From contig CALWQP010000010.1 of assembly GCA_944383695.1 (NCBI GenBank), positions 1 through 64,000 of the forward strand: a DNA stretch of 64,000 bases. The letters run 5' to 3'. The notes below the pieces were generated by a model. That model was not told the DNA's origin, did not search any database, and saw only the letters and a program-made list of their open reading frames with translations. Source of the DNA: an uncultured Mediterraneibacter sp. (GTDB lineage Bacteria; Bacillota; Clostridia; Lachnospirales; Lachnospiraceae). The position numbers and the translations under genes are program-made. Shown here one piece after another: positions 37,501-45,464 of the stretch (position 1 is the stretch's first letter; each line of letters opens with the position of its first letter).

Positions 37501-37624
37501 TAACGTGAGCAACGTTGCTGTAAACACAGGTGATACACAAAGTATGGTGCCTGTGATCGTAGTACTTATTCTGTGTGTTGCAGTCGTGGCGGCGGTGATC
37601 ATCATAAGAAAGAAACGAAAATAA
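31574..37624 (+). CDS. Giant secreted GH84 beta-N-acetylglucosaminidase with CBMs and FIVAR repeats
   Basis: A 2016-residue surface enzyme of the hyaluronidase/O-GlcNAcase family that removes beta-GlcNAc from host glycans. Layout: basic signal peptide ending AQQTEA at about 41; GH84-associated N-domain (YEIYPTPQNIQYTGGDY) to about 190; GH84 barrel with SRGFIEGYYGNPWS and the catalytic pair D313-D314 in AILADDFWN; helical region; several F5/8-type-C (CBM32-like) domains at about 667-810, 820-960, 968-1100 and 1229-1400; FIVAR-type helical repeats at about 1520-1960; AVNTGD, transmembrane helix and RKKRK at the end. It starts with GTG at 31574 after GAGGAGGAAGG. No LPxTG motif is present. Confidence 0.93.
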   Translation: MRKRNEKHPKRTKLRRLTAVFMAAAMTVTGLTVLPAQQTEAAGGEYEIYPTPQNIQYTGGDYIIDEVNVVYETDIDQATRARLEEALALKPDVKINVMDEPAIEEGKTTILVGINGSDGFVDTYVDANIEVSTGGLFEKLDSYVLDSDDGVITVLGADTDASFYGLTTLYHILKQMDSYTIRNFHIEDWADVASRGFIEGYYGNPWSTEDRCNLMEWGGYYKLNAYFYAPKDDPKHRASWNELYTPEELESRIKPLANAGNASKCRFVYALHPFPSGNHLRFDSNYESDLQKLKEKFKQVIDSGVRQIAILADDFWNPGGENGLRLINDVTDWLETEVKAEYPDMKTVVPYVPYDYMGNGSSTELQVLKNAPENVQIVMTGGRVWGEVTDSFTSTFTNNVGRGPFMWINWPCTDNSKKHLIMGGYTTFLHPGVNPANIQGIMLNPMQQSEPSKVAIFGNACYSWNIWENEGEADQAWNDSFKYVDHNSAIETEASSALRELSKHMINQAMDSRVTALQESVELAPKLTAFREKLNTRTVTEADVDSLIEEFKVLQNAADTYEAQAGDANISKQIIYWLDCWDDTTDAVIAYLNGVKAVINNNTTEIIQYNTEGKTAFDSSKTHEFWYVDHNEYAEVGVQHIVPFIQAVADYVSRYAETAMNPEAVIQTFITNRTDSPTGSTDNVFDGDDSTVASYRNPVWIYTADYVGVLYNKVISISDFRFLLGNGKNHFEASKLQYTVNGTDWIDLELTGGMSNSFTGVENQYLDISVEAKNLPENFQAMGLRLVATANNVKDAYLNVHEIQVNRNSAQDPGEEVTAEYSTNRDRMNNTAWDVLSDSNNGNASASEVWLSVSSGTDKDKLPEGSYLQYTFSEAQKIWSVHFAQGGSASGDVIIDGSLQYLDSNEEWQTVANVTNSTEQTFDLSDDNITTTAVRILNNTQVSKWWRVGEFKVEVAEEDVVTPIKYTVIKTDRWTVDQGAESNLYDGDDDTFVWYDPDGQPNDTTYPDDAQVGDYIGYDFGTVAKLSGVHIVMGNNGGDKLVKYAIETSLDNSTWTPITGYGNYEGNSTGKDIINIELNGLEARYIRIKNLERKESWVKISEFTVQQVIPQSGSTENLYTNVETSIHSNAEEGKVSLTSGTAVLNNGDYIGVDLGNIRSVTNVSTSALPENTKLQTSMNGFEWNDYTSSGSLVDARYVRMISSADGEAVTLEQFEVSYEYIGEITVQSNFGNNNTEQDMRTAGTVGNVFDGNLSTLGMITGLQNQGLYITFDLGRVIDFDSVRYYIIETQLNYLRDAVFEVSVDGHNDWKEVLHVGETVTDNAWNESTAKDAAYLTHDSSNPGYMYAEATDLNVSGRYLRVTPQSSYSHRWAGFSEIQINGGAYISTEANKDIISEAIEENNKIPSNMLDGNYSTVYKSSEKNSSFTYRLSDPEGVTSIRLVQLGQISSATVTVSYINENDEVKLGTLSQAVNEFIVPEGKILKSITVTWEDVIPEIAEVVTSKTAVSPANKDSLSETLENGPDTSSWTTDSIAAYEKARAAAQEVYENENASQTIVDTVLATLTSAINNAVQKASNIAELQAVVDGMISNDNNIYTNVSYSAFVNAINNLAKALENADNLSQSAADILAANVEAAQNGLTYSTRNRELAEVATLTYNAIMSDNYTSASYRVLADAKTSIENLVAADKAAEAGVGERVNPQQFIHAKAVYDTAFSVLVNVTELKAAINEYESVAANKDLYTTESWTAYENAVNAGKALLDAGTQEAVDSAVKNIANNAPVPKIDTVEGAIKAAEAVLNAAGSADRYTTDSYSALAGIVAEAKGHLNDNSYIQKIQDAMNALVNIEALKAQIAAAQNVNPEQFTTSSYKVLTDLLDGTDALLKSGSAQEVAATAQAIENAIRTLEPRATGVQDYVNGITLRPETGYTADSYRAYMAAYNALKNADVSNLSAAQFAQLRQAFEQAELGLKTTGGSNVSNVSNVAVNTGDTQSMVPVIVVLILCVAVVAAVIIIRKKRK

Positions 37625-37685
37625 AGCAGACTGACCAAGGGGCGGAAGCTATGTAACGGACCGGTCTGCAGACTGGAGACAAACA

Positions 37686-37730
37686 AAAAAAGAGCGCCGG
37701 CAGCATAAAGCATAAGGCTGCTGGCGCTTT
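37686..37730 (+). terminator. Intrinsic terminator after the GH84 gene
   Basis: AGCGCCGGCAGC (37691-37702) pairs with GCTGCTGGCGCT (37715-37726), with one G-T pair, followed by TTTTGG. An A-run precedes it. Confidence 0.85.
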
Positions 37731-37816
37731 TGGTTGTATAAATAATGACAGTTGAATCAAACAATGAAAGTTGAACGGATAGCCTGAAAAGAAAAGAGCG
37801 GGTAAGATAAATATAA

Positions 37817-37845
37817 AAAGACATCTCTTTCACAGAGATGTCTTT
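37817..37845 (-). terminator. Terminator of tRNA-Arg
   Basis: On the minus strand AAAGACATCTCT pairs with AGAGATGTCTTT around a 5-nt loop, followed by TTTTATATTT, just after the tRNA 3' end. Confidence 0.9.
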
Positions 37846-37850
37846 CTTCC

Positions 37851-37923
37851 GTGCGATAGAAGATTCGAACTCCCGACCTTCTGGTCCGTAGCCAGACGCT
37901 CTATCCAGCTGAGCTAATCGCAC
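37851..37923 (-). tRNA. tRNA-Arg(ACG)
   Basis: The minus strand gives a full 73-nt cloverleaf: acceptor GTGCGAT/ATCGCAC, D arm GCTC/GAGC, anticodon arm TCTGG/CCAGA with loop CTACGGA (anticodon ACG, read as ICG), variable AGGTC, T arm GGGAG/CTTCT closing with TTCGAAT. The CCA is not encoded. It has a near-perfect promoter and a terminator, and is the site flanking the IS insertion. Confidence 0.97.
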
Positions 37924-37957
37924 ATGATATATATGCCGTTCGTCCACAGCAAATAGT

Positions 37958-37986
37958 ATTATAATATACTTTGAGCTATATGTCAA
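37958..37986 (-). promoter_or_regulatory. Promoter of tRNA-Arg
   Basis: On the minus strand TTGACA (37981-37986) and TATAAT (37958-37963) with the optimal 17-nt spacer, 35 nt before the tRNA. The IS element begins only about 20-30 nt upstream of the -35. Confidence 0.9.
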
Positions 37987-38005
37987 TGATTTTATCCGAA
38001 AAGAC

Positions 38006-38016
38006 TTTTCTTATTT
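38006..38016 (+). repeat. Target-site duplication, left copy
   Basis: TTTTCTTATTT immediately before the left IS end (one extra G intervenes); the same 11 bases follow the right end at 39090-39100. Confidence 0.85.
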
Positions 38017-38027
38017 GTGTAGGTTTG

Positions 38028-38633
38028 TCAAACATATGTTACACCATGCTGAATAAATTCCTTCAAGACAGTCTGTGGGGATTCCCAGCCCAGAGGTCTC
38101 ATAGGAAACTGGTTATAGTCCCTGCGATTATAGACCTGGAGCTGTCGCGAAAAGTCCTCAAAGGAATAAAAAGCATGAGAAGCAGAAAACCGTTCATTAT
38201 CTTTGCGATGGCTGCGTTCCACTTTTCCATTATGCCTGGGCGTAAATGGACGGATCAGTTTATGGCGGATCCCATGCTCTTTTAAGACCCGCTGGAATAA
38301 GGTCAATGTCTCCTTGCCGGAAGTGGAAAACCGCTTTGTGAATTCCATACCGTTGTCAGTCTGGACACATTCAATGGGCATAGGGAAACGCCGGATCAGA
38401 TGCTCAAGGAATCGTGCAGAAGAATAGGTGCTGTGTTCTTCGAAGGCTTCCACATAACGCCAGCAGGAGTATTCATCAAGCGCAGTATACTGATAAAATT
38501 TCTTTCCCTTTGCCTCATTGACCAGACAGCGGGAAGGAACGAATTTTACATCGATCTGGATCCTCTGTCCGGGATATTTCATCTGCTTATAAGGCTTGGG
38601 CACATACTTGGGATTGGGAAGTTTTTCAGCCAT
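38028..38633 (-). CDS. IS481-like transposase, C-terminal DDE part
   Basis: The 201-residue frame holds the integrase core: GQRIQIDVKFVP and TALDEYSCWRYVEAF with the first Asp, CVQTDNGMEF with the second Asp, and HNGKVERSHRKDNERF with the catalytic Glu. It begins MAEKLPNPKYVPKPY, which in intact relatives is internal. The frame is offset by one base from the N-terminal part: with four instead of five G near 38645 the two would join as KLGIMAEKLP. Either a programmed frameshift or an inactivating insertion. Confidence 0.88.
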   Translation of the reverse strand: MAEKLPNPKYVPKPYKQMKYPGQRIQIDVKFVPSRCLVNEAKGKKFYQYTALDEYSCWRYVEAFEEHSTYSSARFLEHLIRRFPMPIECVQTDNGMEFTKRFSTSGKETLTLFQRVLKEHGIRHKLIRPFTPRHNGKVERSHRKDNERFSASHAFYSFEDFSRQLQVYNRRDYNQFPMRPLGWESPQTVLKEFIQHGVTYV

Positions 38634-38973
38634 AATCCCCCAGTTTCTTAAGGAAACGGTAGAGACCTGGAATGGAGCGTTTATATCCTTGCTGCATGAG
38701 CTTCACCCAGAAAACAACCAAACCGGCATGGGGATTGCGCCTGCGCATATCCCGGATGAGTTTGATTCCTTCAGGAGTGTGCTGGTTTGGATGGGAATGG
38801 GGACGCCTGGAGCGGTCACGCAGAGAGTCCCAGGAGCCGTCATAGCGGTCTTTCCAGCGATAAATATACTGGCGGTTGGTTTTATATTTAATGGCAGCTT
38901 TGGAAACGCCATATTTTTCAGCGTAGCGAATGAGGGATAGACGGTATCTCATATCTTGTGTTATACTTGCCAT
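38626..38973 (-). CDS. IS481-like transposase, N-terminal HTH part
   Basis: The N-terminal frame (MASITQDMRYRLSLIRYAEKYGVSKAAIKYKTNRQYIYRWKDRY) is a helix-turn-helix region followed by a linker (DRSRRPHSHPNQHTPEGIKLI). It ends KKLGDYG at a stop just after the start of the DDE frame, with 8 nt of overlap. The ATG at 38973 has AAAGGA about 11 nt upstream; another ATG lies four codons earlier. Confidence 0.85.
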   Translation of the reverse strand: MASITQDMRYRLSLIRYAEKYGVSKAAIKYKTNRQYIYRWKDRYDGSWDSLRDRSRRPHSHPNQHTPEGIKLIRDMRRRNPHAGLVVFWVKLMQQGYKRSIPGLYRFLKKLGDYG

Positions 38974-39089
38974 GCGGAAATACATCCTTTCTTGTTTTGT
39001 TTTTGTTTGGTGGCTAAAACTATAACACAGAAACTGTATTTCCGTCTTTTCAATATATTCAGTTGTAACACATGTATTGTAATCCTACA

Positions 39090-39100
39090 TTTTCTTATTT
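39090..39100 (+). repeat. Target-site duplication, right copy
   Basis: TTTTCTTATTT directly following the right inverted repeat, matching 38006-38016. Confidence 0.85.
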
Positions 39101-39227
39101 CGGTGATTTTATCTAAAAAATGATCTTTACTAAAAAACTGCCTGATCTTGTTCGCCGTGTCAGGAGTGCTGGCGGACAGAAAGCTGAGCGTATAAATTAA
39201 GCGGCAGCAGAACGGCAGTCCAAAGGG

Positions 39228-40118
39228 TCACCCGTTGAGCACACGGCTCATATCCTCGGGCAGTGGCGCGGAAAACTCCAGCTGCTCCCCGGTAATGGGG
39301 TGAGAAAAGGACAGTCTGTGGGAGTGAAGTGCCTGCCGGCTGATAAATTCCGTATCGGGATTGTACAGATAGTCTCCGATGAGGGGATGTCCGATATATT
39401 TCATGTGAACACGTATCTGATGGGTACGGCCTGTCTCCAGGATAAGGGAGACAAGGCTGTGCCCGTTTTTTTCTTCTGCGACACGGTAATGAGTCACGGC
39501 TCTCTCCCCATTTTCAAAGTCAATCTTTCGTTCAATGAGAGAACTGCCTGTCCTGCCGATGGGCGCGTCGATCGTGCCGGACGAGGGCGTAACGCTGCCG
39601 CGCACGACTGCGAGATATTTTCTTTCGATGTGGCGGCGCGTGGTCATGCCGGATAAAATGCTTGAGCTTACCATATGCTTCGCAATGACAGTCAGGCCGG
39701 AGGTATCCCGGTCGAGACGGTTCGTGCACCGGAAAACAAAAGGCTTTCCCTGCTGCCGGTAATAGTGCATCAGCGCATTGGCGAGGGAGTTCCTGTAATT
39801 ATTCAAAGAAGGGTGAACTGGCATTCCGGCTGGCTTGTTGACAACAACGATGTCTTCATCCTCATATACGATGTTGAGAGGCAGCTCAACCGGAAGGATA
39901 TTTGGGGAGCTTTCGGTCTCGCGGATATGAACGGTAAGAGTATCATCGCAACGAAGTGGAGTGTGCATATAGGACCAGACTCCATTTATAAGGATACTCT
40001 CTGGCGCCTTTTTGAGCTGAGTCAGGTTTTGGCGGGAATAGCCAATGCGGCGGAGATATTGTTCCACCCGGATACCGTGTTCATTTTTTGTTGGTTTGTA
40101 TTCGATGATGCGTTCCAT
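39228..40118 (-). CDS. RluA-family pseudouridine synthase
   Basis: Isomerises uridine in rRNA or tRNA. The 296-residue protein has an S4-like N-terminus (GIRVEQYLRRIGYSRQNLTQLKK), the conserved VVNKPAGMPVHPS, the catalytic motif RCTNRLDRDTSGLTVIAK (active-site Asp; the usual H before RLDRDTSG is N here) and the C-terminal ETGRTHQIRVHMKYIGHPLIGDYLYN. The substrate position cannot be predicted. The minus-strand upstream region to 40155 has no clear promoter. Confidence 0.93.
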   Translation of the reverse strand: MERIIEYKPTKNEHGIRVEQYLRRIGYSRQNLTQLKKAPESILINGVWSYMHTPLRCDDTLTVHIRETESSPNILPVELPLNIVYEDEDIVVVNKPAGMPVHPSLNNYRNSLANALMHYYRQQGKPFVFRCTNRLDRDTSGLTVIAKHMVSSSILSGMTTRRHIERKYLAVVRGSVTPSSGTIDAPIGRTGSSLIERKIDFENGERAVTHYRVAEEKNGHSLVSLILETGRTHQIRVHMKYIGHPLIGDYLYNPDTEFISRQALHSHRLSFSHPITGEQLEFSAPLPEDMSRVLNG

Positions 40119-40363
40119 TTTCTTTTTATCCTTTTGGTTTTTTGCGATTGTTAAACTGCCGCTCCGCTGATCTTGCCGGGCTTTCTCATTGGTCTTTAAT
40201 GATTACTTAACCCAGTATACCTTCACATGCAAGATTTGTATATCCTTTTTCCTCGTAAAACATCATTCCTTTTGAAGCCTGGTACGCTCTGTGCAATGAT
40301 CTCAAAGGCAGATAAAATCGAAAAATATTCCACCTTATCGCAAAATAGTCATTCCTTGATAGA

Positions 40364-40392
40364 TTGAAATTTGCCCTACGATTTAGTAAAAT
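40364..40392 (+). promoter_or_regulatory. Promoter of the 1668-aa surface protein
   Basis: TTGAAA (40364-40369) and TAAAAT (40387-40392), 17 nt apart, 51 nt before the ATG. The spacer from 40119 is otherwise AT-rich without gene. Confidence 0.65.
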
Positions 40393-40442
40393 AATAACAG
40401 TATTTTATAAGGTATTTTTATTACGATGGAGGAGGAAGCATT

Positions 40443-43400
40443 ATGCGGATGAAAGATTCGATTCCTCTAAGGGGGAAAAGAGGTAAGAGGAGGACTCTGC
40501 TGAGCATGGTCTGTGCATTGACGGTCCTGTGCTCTGCACTGCTGTCTGTCATACCGGCAGCAGACACGGTGAAAGCTGCGGAAAACAGCCCTCAATTGAG
40601 TAACCTGATCATTGATAAGGTATATGAACTGACATCGGTCGGCGATGTCCCGGAGGGGGTCACGACCAATGACATCGGTTTTGCGCCTGAGATCAAGGAA
40701 TACAATGGCACAGCATATCGTTCCGTTGAAGAGATACAGGTATATCCCTTCGCGGCATCAGCCACAGCTACTGTCACTGTGAATGACCAGCCGATCAATG
40801 GGGATGGATATGTCACGATAGATGTGTCAGAACTCGGCAGATATGATATCGAAGTGACTGTTTCTGAGGGGGGCAGTACGAATACATACACTGTACATGT
40901 AGAAAAGACGGACACGGATTACAGAGGGCGTCGTCCTGTCATAGAGAACGAGACGATACTCAGTGCTATGACTGTCGAGAGCGACTACGGCAATAAGGAA
41001 AAACTTATGGAAATCCTGAAGAAAGACTATGAAGTCACGCTTCCGGCGACCTCGGCTGTCAATACCTATGTGAATACGGATGAAACATACTGGAGCGTTG
41101 CCGGGTCCAATCTTCCAAACGCAAAGCCGGGAACAACCCTTCCCAATGAAAATGACGGCGAGCACGGCGTGTTCACCATTGACCTGGGAAATGTGTACAG
41201 CGTCAGCCGTATCCGTGCCATCTTCGGACCTTCCAATCTGAATCTCGCGCAGAACCGTGCCCGGATTTCCGTGAGTACGGACGGAAAGAACTGGGAGACG
41301 CCGATCACAAAAGGAAACCTGAACACAGGAACTCAGTACCATCAAAATGTGACACGATATGAATTTGGTGTTTCCTATGATGCACGTTATATACGGTTCG
41401 ACGTTGTGAACTGGCAGAATACGCAAAACGAGCTTCGGATTTATCAGTTCATGGTATTTTATGACGCCGGAGAGACACCGGAAGAACAGCCCGCTCCAGA
41501 AGGCGGCAGCGTGGCGCATCAGCACGAGGAGCGCCATCAGTATCTGGCAAGCGGACAGGCCACCGTTATCGAGCGCGGGCTGACAATCTCGGGATGGACG
41601 CCCAGCAGCGGTTACGGCCGAGGAATTCCGACGCCTGAAGAATCCGAGCAGTTTGGCTATGACGGACCGCTGTTCTATGACCCGGATTTTGAAAATCCTG
41701 ATTATATGCTGTACAATCCTGACGCGCTCTGGGGAATCGCCAAAGCTCCCTACGGAGGAAATAACATGGCGTCAGTGGGAGAACCTGCGGACTTTATCCC
41801 GGACTCCATGAAACCTTACCTGGCAAATGCGATCAGCTTCTGTTTTGGGGATGAAGGCGCTTACAGCAGAAGTGAGGCAGAGGCTTTTGGCAAGTGGTTT
41901 GAGTGGACACGCCAGCATTATCCGGGCGTCATTCTCCACACGAACCAGTGGCCCGGGCTTTGGAACCGCAATCAATTAATAGAATATCTGCGCATAGCTG
42001 AGCCGGATATGCTCTGCTGGGATGACTATTATGGAGACGCCAACTATGCCAGACCTTCCTCGTTCAATCTCTCAAATGAGGCCCAGCAGAAAAATGGGGC
42101 GCGGCGTCTTCTCAAGCTTTCCCACTGGGAAATGTACCGGGAGCTTGCCTATGGCGGGATTGACGGAACCGGGGCAAAACCGATCTTATTCGGACAGTAT
42201 TTGGATGCCTTTGCGTTTAACAAGCCGGAATCCGCTAAAAACCTGATTGTTAATACTTCTATATTATCAGGAGCAAAATGGCTGAACTTCTTCCGTCTGG
42301 AATATCAGTTTGACCGGGCTTATCTTTACGATGAGGACGGAACGCCCACCCGCGGTCTTCTGGAGTGGGGACAGATCATTGACCGGGTTCATGCCATCGA
42401 TGATCAGCTCACCCGGCTGAACAATGACTGGATCATGTTCAAAGTCGGTGAGATGGGTAATACAGACAATGCAAATGTTTCTACGGACGGTTTCCGCATG
42501 GGTGATTTTGATGCCCCGGCAAGTGAGCAGAAGAACCAGGAATTTGGTATTTCCAACGTGGAGATGAAAAGCCTGTCTGATGCACATAACGGACAGACAG
42601 GGGACGTTGTCCTTGGATACTTCAACACTCTGACCGGACTGTATGAGAGTGAGAGCCATGAATACTTCATGGGAGCTACTGCTCCGAAGGCTTTCATGGT
42701 CATGAACGGTCTGGTAGCAGGGCAGGATGAGAAATACAATCAGTTCAAAATCCGGGCTCGCGAGGCGGGCTCTGCCAATAACACACAGCAGGAGATCACC
42801 ATCACTGTTGACGCTGGATTTGCGGCAAACAACACGTTATACATGGTGGATAAAGATGATGTGGATGAGAATGGAAGCGGACGCATCAAGAAAGTGGCTC
42901 TGGATGCGAATCACAGCTTTACAGTCACTCTGGGCGGAGGAGAGGCAAATCTCTACTTCTGGGATACGGACACCACTGCAACGGCATCTTCCGCTGGAGA
43001 AGGCAAATACGCTTCTTTCGCTTTTGACCTGTCAAAAGAAACCTACTGGCAGCCTGCAGAGGCATCCCAGGATGGTGTCTATACTCTGGAGAACACATTT
43101 GCTCCGATGAACCTTGAAAAAGTGACGCTCCTGGAGAGAGGGAATACCACTGAGGCATACCGGGTTGAATACATGAACGAGAGTGGCGAATGGCAGAAAT
43201 TAGGCGAGGGCACTACAGTAGGCGCGGCGCTGGACGTTACTGCCGGCACTCCTGTCACTGCCCGGGGAATCCGTGTCACTCTTACCAGCGCATCCGGGCT
43301 TCCGGCACTGTACAGCGTGGACCTGACGGCATCTGAGACTGACAGCGAGAACACAGAGAATACCACGACGGTCAATGACAACACCATGGGGGACAGCCTG

Positions 43401-45449
43401 TTCCGTTTTAACTATGATAAACTCTGGTCTTACCGCGAGACAGAAACCAACGGTTCTACCATGTCAGGACAGTATCCGCTGGAAAATGACGGCCACTTCT
43501 CCAACTGGAGCGGCGCCGAGGCAACTTTCAAGTTCTATGGCACAGGGGTAGAACTGCTCCTTCGCGCCAGCCAGGCGGCAAACATCAAGGCGGCTGTCTT
43601 TGAGGAGGACGGTACTACGGTCGTTCGAGATTGGACCACAGGGACGAACAATCAGAGAAGTATCACCTTTGAGAATCTGAGCAGTGAGAATGCGGTTTAT
43701 ATACTGAAGATAGAGAAAGTCAGTGCAAGCCAGGCAGGGATTGACGGAGCAACCGTCACATATAAGGGCACTCTTTCTGATTCCCTGCTTAGCGAAAAGG
43801 CTGACGGCGGCAAGGCGGTTCAGACTTATGTGGATCAGCGGACAGTGGATACGTCGGCAGCTAACTATTTCACATATGAGCCGGAGCCAGCCAGCAAGAA
43901 TATGGGTAACAATAACAGCGGGTTCAATGTGGACTCAGATGAGGATGCAAAATGGGTGGAGCATATACAGAACGCCCAGTACCAGAATCTGGGATTCACT
44001 CGTACAAAAGCGGACGATGCGTCCTACACCCTGACGTTCTACGGAACAGGAGTGACACTTTTCAGTGGTGTCACACCAATGGGAGACGCTGCGAATGATA
44101 AAAACTATGGTGACTTGACCTTCACCCTTGACGGAATTAATGTGACAGACCAGGTGGTAAAACTGGATACTGCACAACTGGGAACAAACGGAAAGGTTTC
44201 TGCAGGCATGTGGCAGGTGAGCGTGCCGGATGCGGCTGCCAATGGAACTCACACGTTAGAGGTTACTGTAACTGGCGGTTACAACCGCGTTGATTATGCT
44301 GTTGTAGACAGCTTCTATGAGGAAAGCGGAGCTTCCATCAACTCCTTTGCGGTTACGACAAGTGCGGGAGAAGATGGCTCTATCCAGCTGGCGAGCGGGG
44401 AGAGAGTAGACGCAGGCGGGAACATCATCGCCCAGATCACCCCTGCTGACGGCCATCAGATCAGTAAGATACTGGTAAACAATGTGTCAGTGCCAATCCC
44501 GGAGGACGGAAGGCTCGTTATAACGAACGTACAACAGGATACATCTATTTCCGTTACATTTGCCACTGCAGTGTACAATATCCGGATCGCGCCGGGAATG
44601 ACGGGCGGGGCGCTGGCGCCCAGCGCTTTTGCGGCGGCCGCGGGAACTGAGGTCACCATCACGCCGGAGGCGTACGCTGACTATCAGCTTGTGGGAGATT
44701 CAGTGACCGTAACAGCCGGGGACGGAACAAATGTCCAGGTGACGGCAGTTGAGAATGGATACACCTTTACTATGCCGGCGTCAGGCGTTACCATCAGCGC
44801 ATCCTTTGCCTCTACCATAGTTAATAAGGCTGGACTGGAAGCTGTTATTTCACAGGCTCGAGGGCTCGTAGCAGATGATTATACCCCGGAAAGCTTTGCT
44901 GATATGACCACTGCCCTGACAGAGGCACAGACTGTCTTTGAAAATACAGCCGCTACTCAGGAGCAGGTTGACGCTGCCGCCGCTGCTTTGGAACAGGCGA
45001 TCAAAAATCTTGTTCCGGCAACCGCTCAGACGGATAAGGCGGAACTGCAGCAACTGGTAAATGAACTCGATCAGATCGATCTTACACAGTACACAGCCGC
45101 ATCTGCCGAAGCTGTGCAGGCAGCTCTGAGCAGTGCCAGGGCAATACTGTCTGACCCGGCTGCTACGCAGCAGCAGATAGCAGATGCCATCAACGCGCTG
45201 AATACAGCCAGAAGCCAGCTCGTGCCGGCGACAGATCCCGGCACAGGCGGAAATACCGGAGGCAGCACTGGCGGAAACACCGGAGGAAATGCTGGCGGCA
45301 GTCAGACAGCCGGAAGCGGAAATACTGCGAACAGCGCAGTGAACACAGGCGATAACACATCACTGTGGATGTACATGTCTCTTGCGGTCATTGCTCTTGC
45401 AGGAAGCATGATTTCGGTGATAATAAAGAAAAAAAGAGAAAGAATGTAA
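40443..45449 (+). CDS. Giant secreted probable glycosidase of unassigned family
   Basis: A 1668-residue surface protein. Layout: signal peptide ending ADTVKAAE; an N-terminal beta region to about 180; an F5/8-type-C-like domain at about 215-345 (VFTIDLGNVYSVSRIRAIFG, DARYIRFDVVNW); a core at about 370-800 with barrel-like strands, including AISFCFGDEGAYSRSE (D470, E471) and DMLCWDDYYGD (D527-D528); beta domains at 820-1300; a repeat like bacterial InlB-type domains (SAGEDGSIQLASGE) at about 1300-1380; FIVAR repeats at about 1460-1590; a Gly/Thr/Asn linker; AVNTGDN, a transmembrane helix and KKKRERM. No glycosidase family is recognised, but the acidic motifs, the CBM-like domain and the pairing with GH84 suggest a glycan-active enzyme. 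Confidence 0.7.
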   Translation: MRMKDSIPLRGKRGKRRTLLSMVCALTVLCSALLSVIPAADTVKAAENSPQLSNLIIDKVYELTSVGDVPEGVTTNDIGFAPEIKEYNGTAYRSVEEIQVYPFAASATATVTVNDQPINGDGYVTIDVSELGRYDIEVTVSEGGSTNTYTVHVEKTDTDYRGRRPVIENETILSAMTVESDYGNKEKLMEILKKDYEVTLPATSAVNTYVNTDETYWSVAGSNLPNAKPGTTLPNENDGEHGVFTIDLGNVYSVSRIRAIFGPSNLNLAQNRARISVSTDGKNWETPITKGNLNTGTQYHQNVTRYEFGVSYDARYIRFDVVNWQNTQNELRIYQFMVFYDAGETPEEQPAPEGGSVAHQHEERHQYLASGQATVIERGLTISGWTPSSGYGRGIPTPEESEQFGYDGPLFYDPDFENPDYMLYNPDALWGIAKAPYGGNNMASVGEPADFIPDSMKPYLANAISFCFGDEGAYSRSEAEAFGKWFEWTRQHYPGVILHTNQWPGLWNRNQLIEYLRIAEPDMLCWDDYYGDANYARPSSFNLSNEAQQKNGARRLLKLSHWEMYRELAYGGIDGTGAKPILFGQYLDAFAFNKPESAKNLIVNTSILSGAKWLNFFRLEYQFDRAYLYDEDGTPTRGLLEWGQIIDRVHAIDDQLTRLNNDWIMFKVGEMGNTDNANVSTDGFRMGDFDAPASEQKNQEFGISNVEMKSLSDAHNGQTGDVVLGYFNTLTGLYESESHEYFMGATAPKAFMVMNGLVAGQDEKYNQFKIRAREAGSANNTQQEITITVDAGFAANNTLYMVDKDDVDENGSGRIKKVALDANHSFTVTLGGGEANLYFWDTDTTATASSAGEGKYASFAFDLSKETYWQPAEASQDGVYTLENTFAPMNLEKVTLLERGNTTEAYRVEYMNESGEWQKLGEGTTVGAALDVTAGTPVTARGIRVTLTSASGLPALYSVDLTASETDSENTENTTTVNDNTMGDSLFRFNYDKLWSYRETETNGSTMSGQYPLENDGHFSNWSGAEATFKFYGTGVELLLRASQAANIKAAVFEEDGTTVVRDWTTGTNNQRSITFENLSSENAVYILKIEKVSASQAGIDGATVTYKGTLSDSLLSEKADGGKAVQTYVDQRTVDTSAANYFTYEPEPASKNMGNNNSGFNVDSDEDAKWVEHIQNAQYQNLGFTRTKADDASYTLTFYGTGVTLFSGVTPMGDAANDKNYGDLTFTLDGINVTDQVVKLDTAQLGTNGKVSAGMWQVSVPDAAANGTHTLEVTVTGGYNRVDYAVVDSFYEESGASINSFAVTTSAGEDGSIQLASGERVDAGGNIIAQITPADGHQISKILVNNVSVPIPEDGRLVITNVQQDTSISVTFATAVYNIRIAPGMTGGALAPSAFAAAAGTEVTITPEAYADYQLVGDSVTVTAGDGTNVQVTAVENGYTFTMPASGVTISASFASTIVNKAGLEAVISQARGLVADDYTPESFADMTTALTEAQTVFENTAATQEQVDAAAAALEQAIKNLVPATAQTDKAELQQLVNELDQIDLTQYTAASAEAVQAALSSARAILSDPAATQQQIADAINALNTARSQLVPATDPGTGGNTGGSTGGNTGGNAGGSQTAGSGNTANSAVNTGDNTSLWMYMSLAVIALAGSMISVIIKKKRERM

Positions 45450-45464
45450 ATCAATGAACACAGG

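Larger units (their letters stand above)
38018..39089 (-). mobile_element. IS481-like insertion sequence
   Basis: A 1072-bp element bounded by imperfect inverted repeats of about 28 bp: TGTAGGTTTGTCAAACATAT at 38018 and, reading inward from 39089, TGTAGGATTACAATACATGT. It ends with TGT...ACA, is flanked by an 11-bp direct repeat, and encodes a minus-strand HTH plus DDE transposase in two frames. It lies between the tRNA-Arg promoter and the rluA-type gene. Confidence 0.92.

Noticed and set aside
38203-38651. Plus-strand frames across the IS element
   Set aside because: They are the complements of the minus-strand transposase, whose DDE residues are clear.
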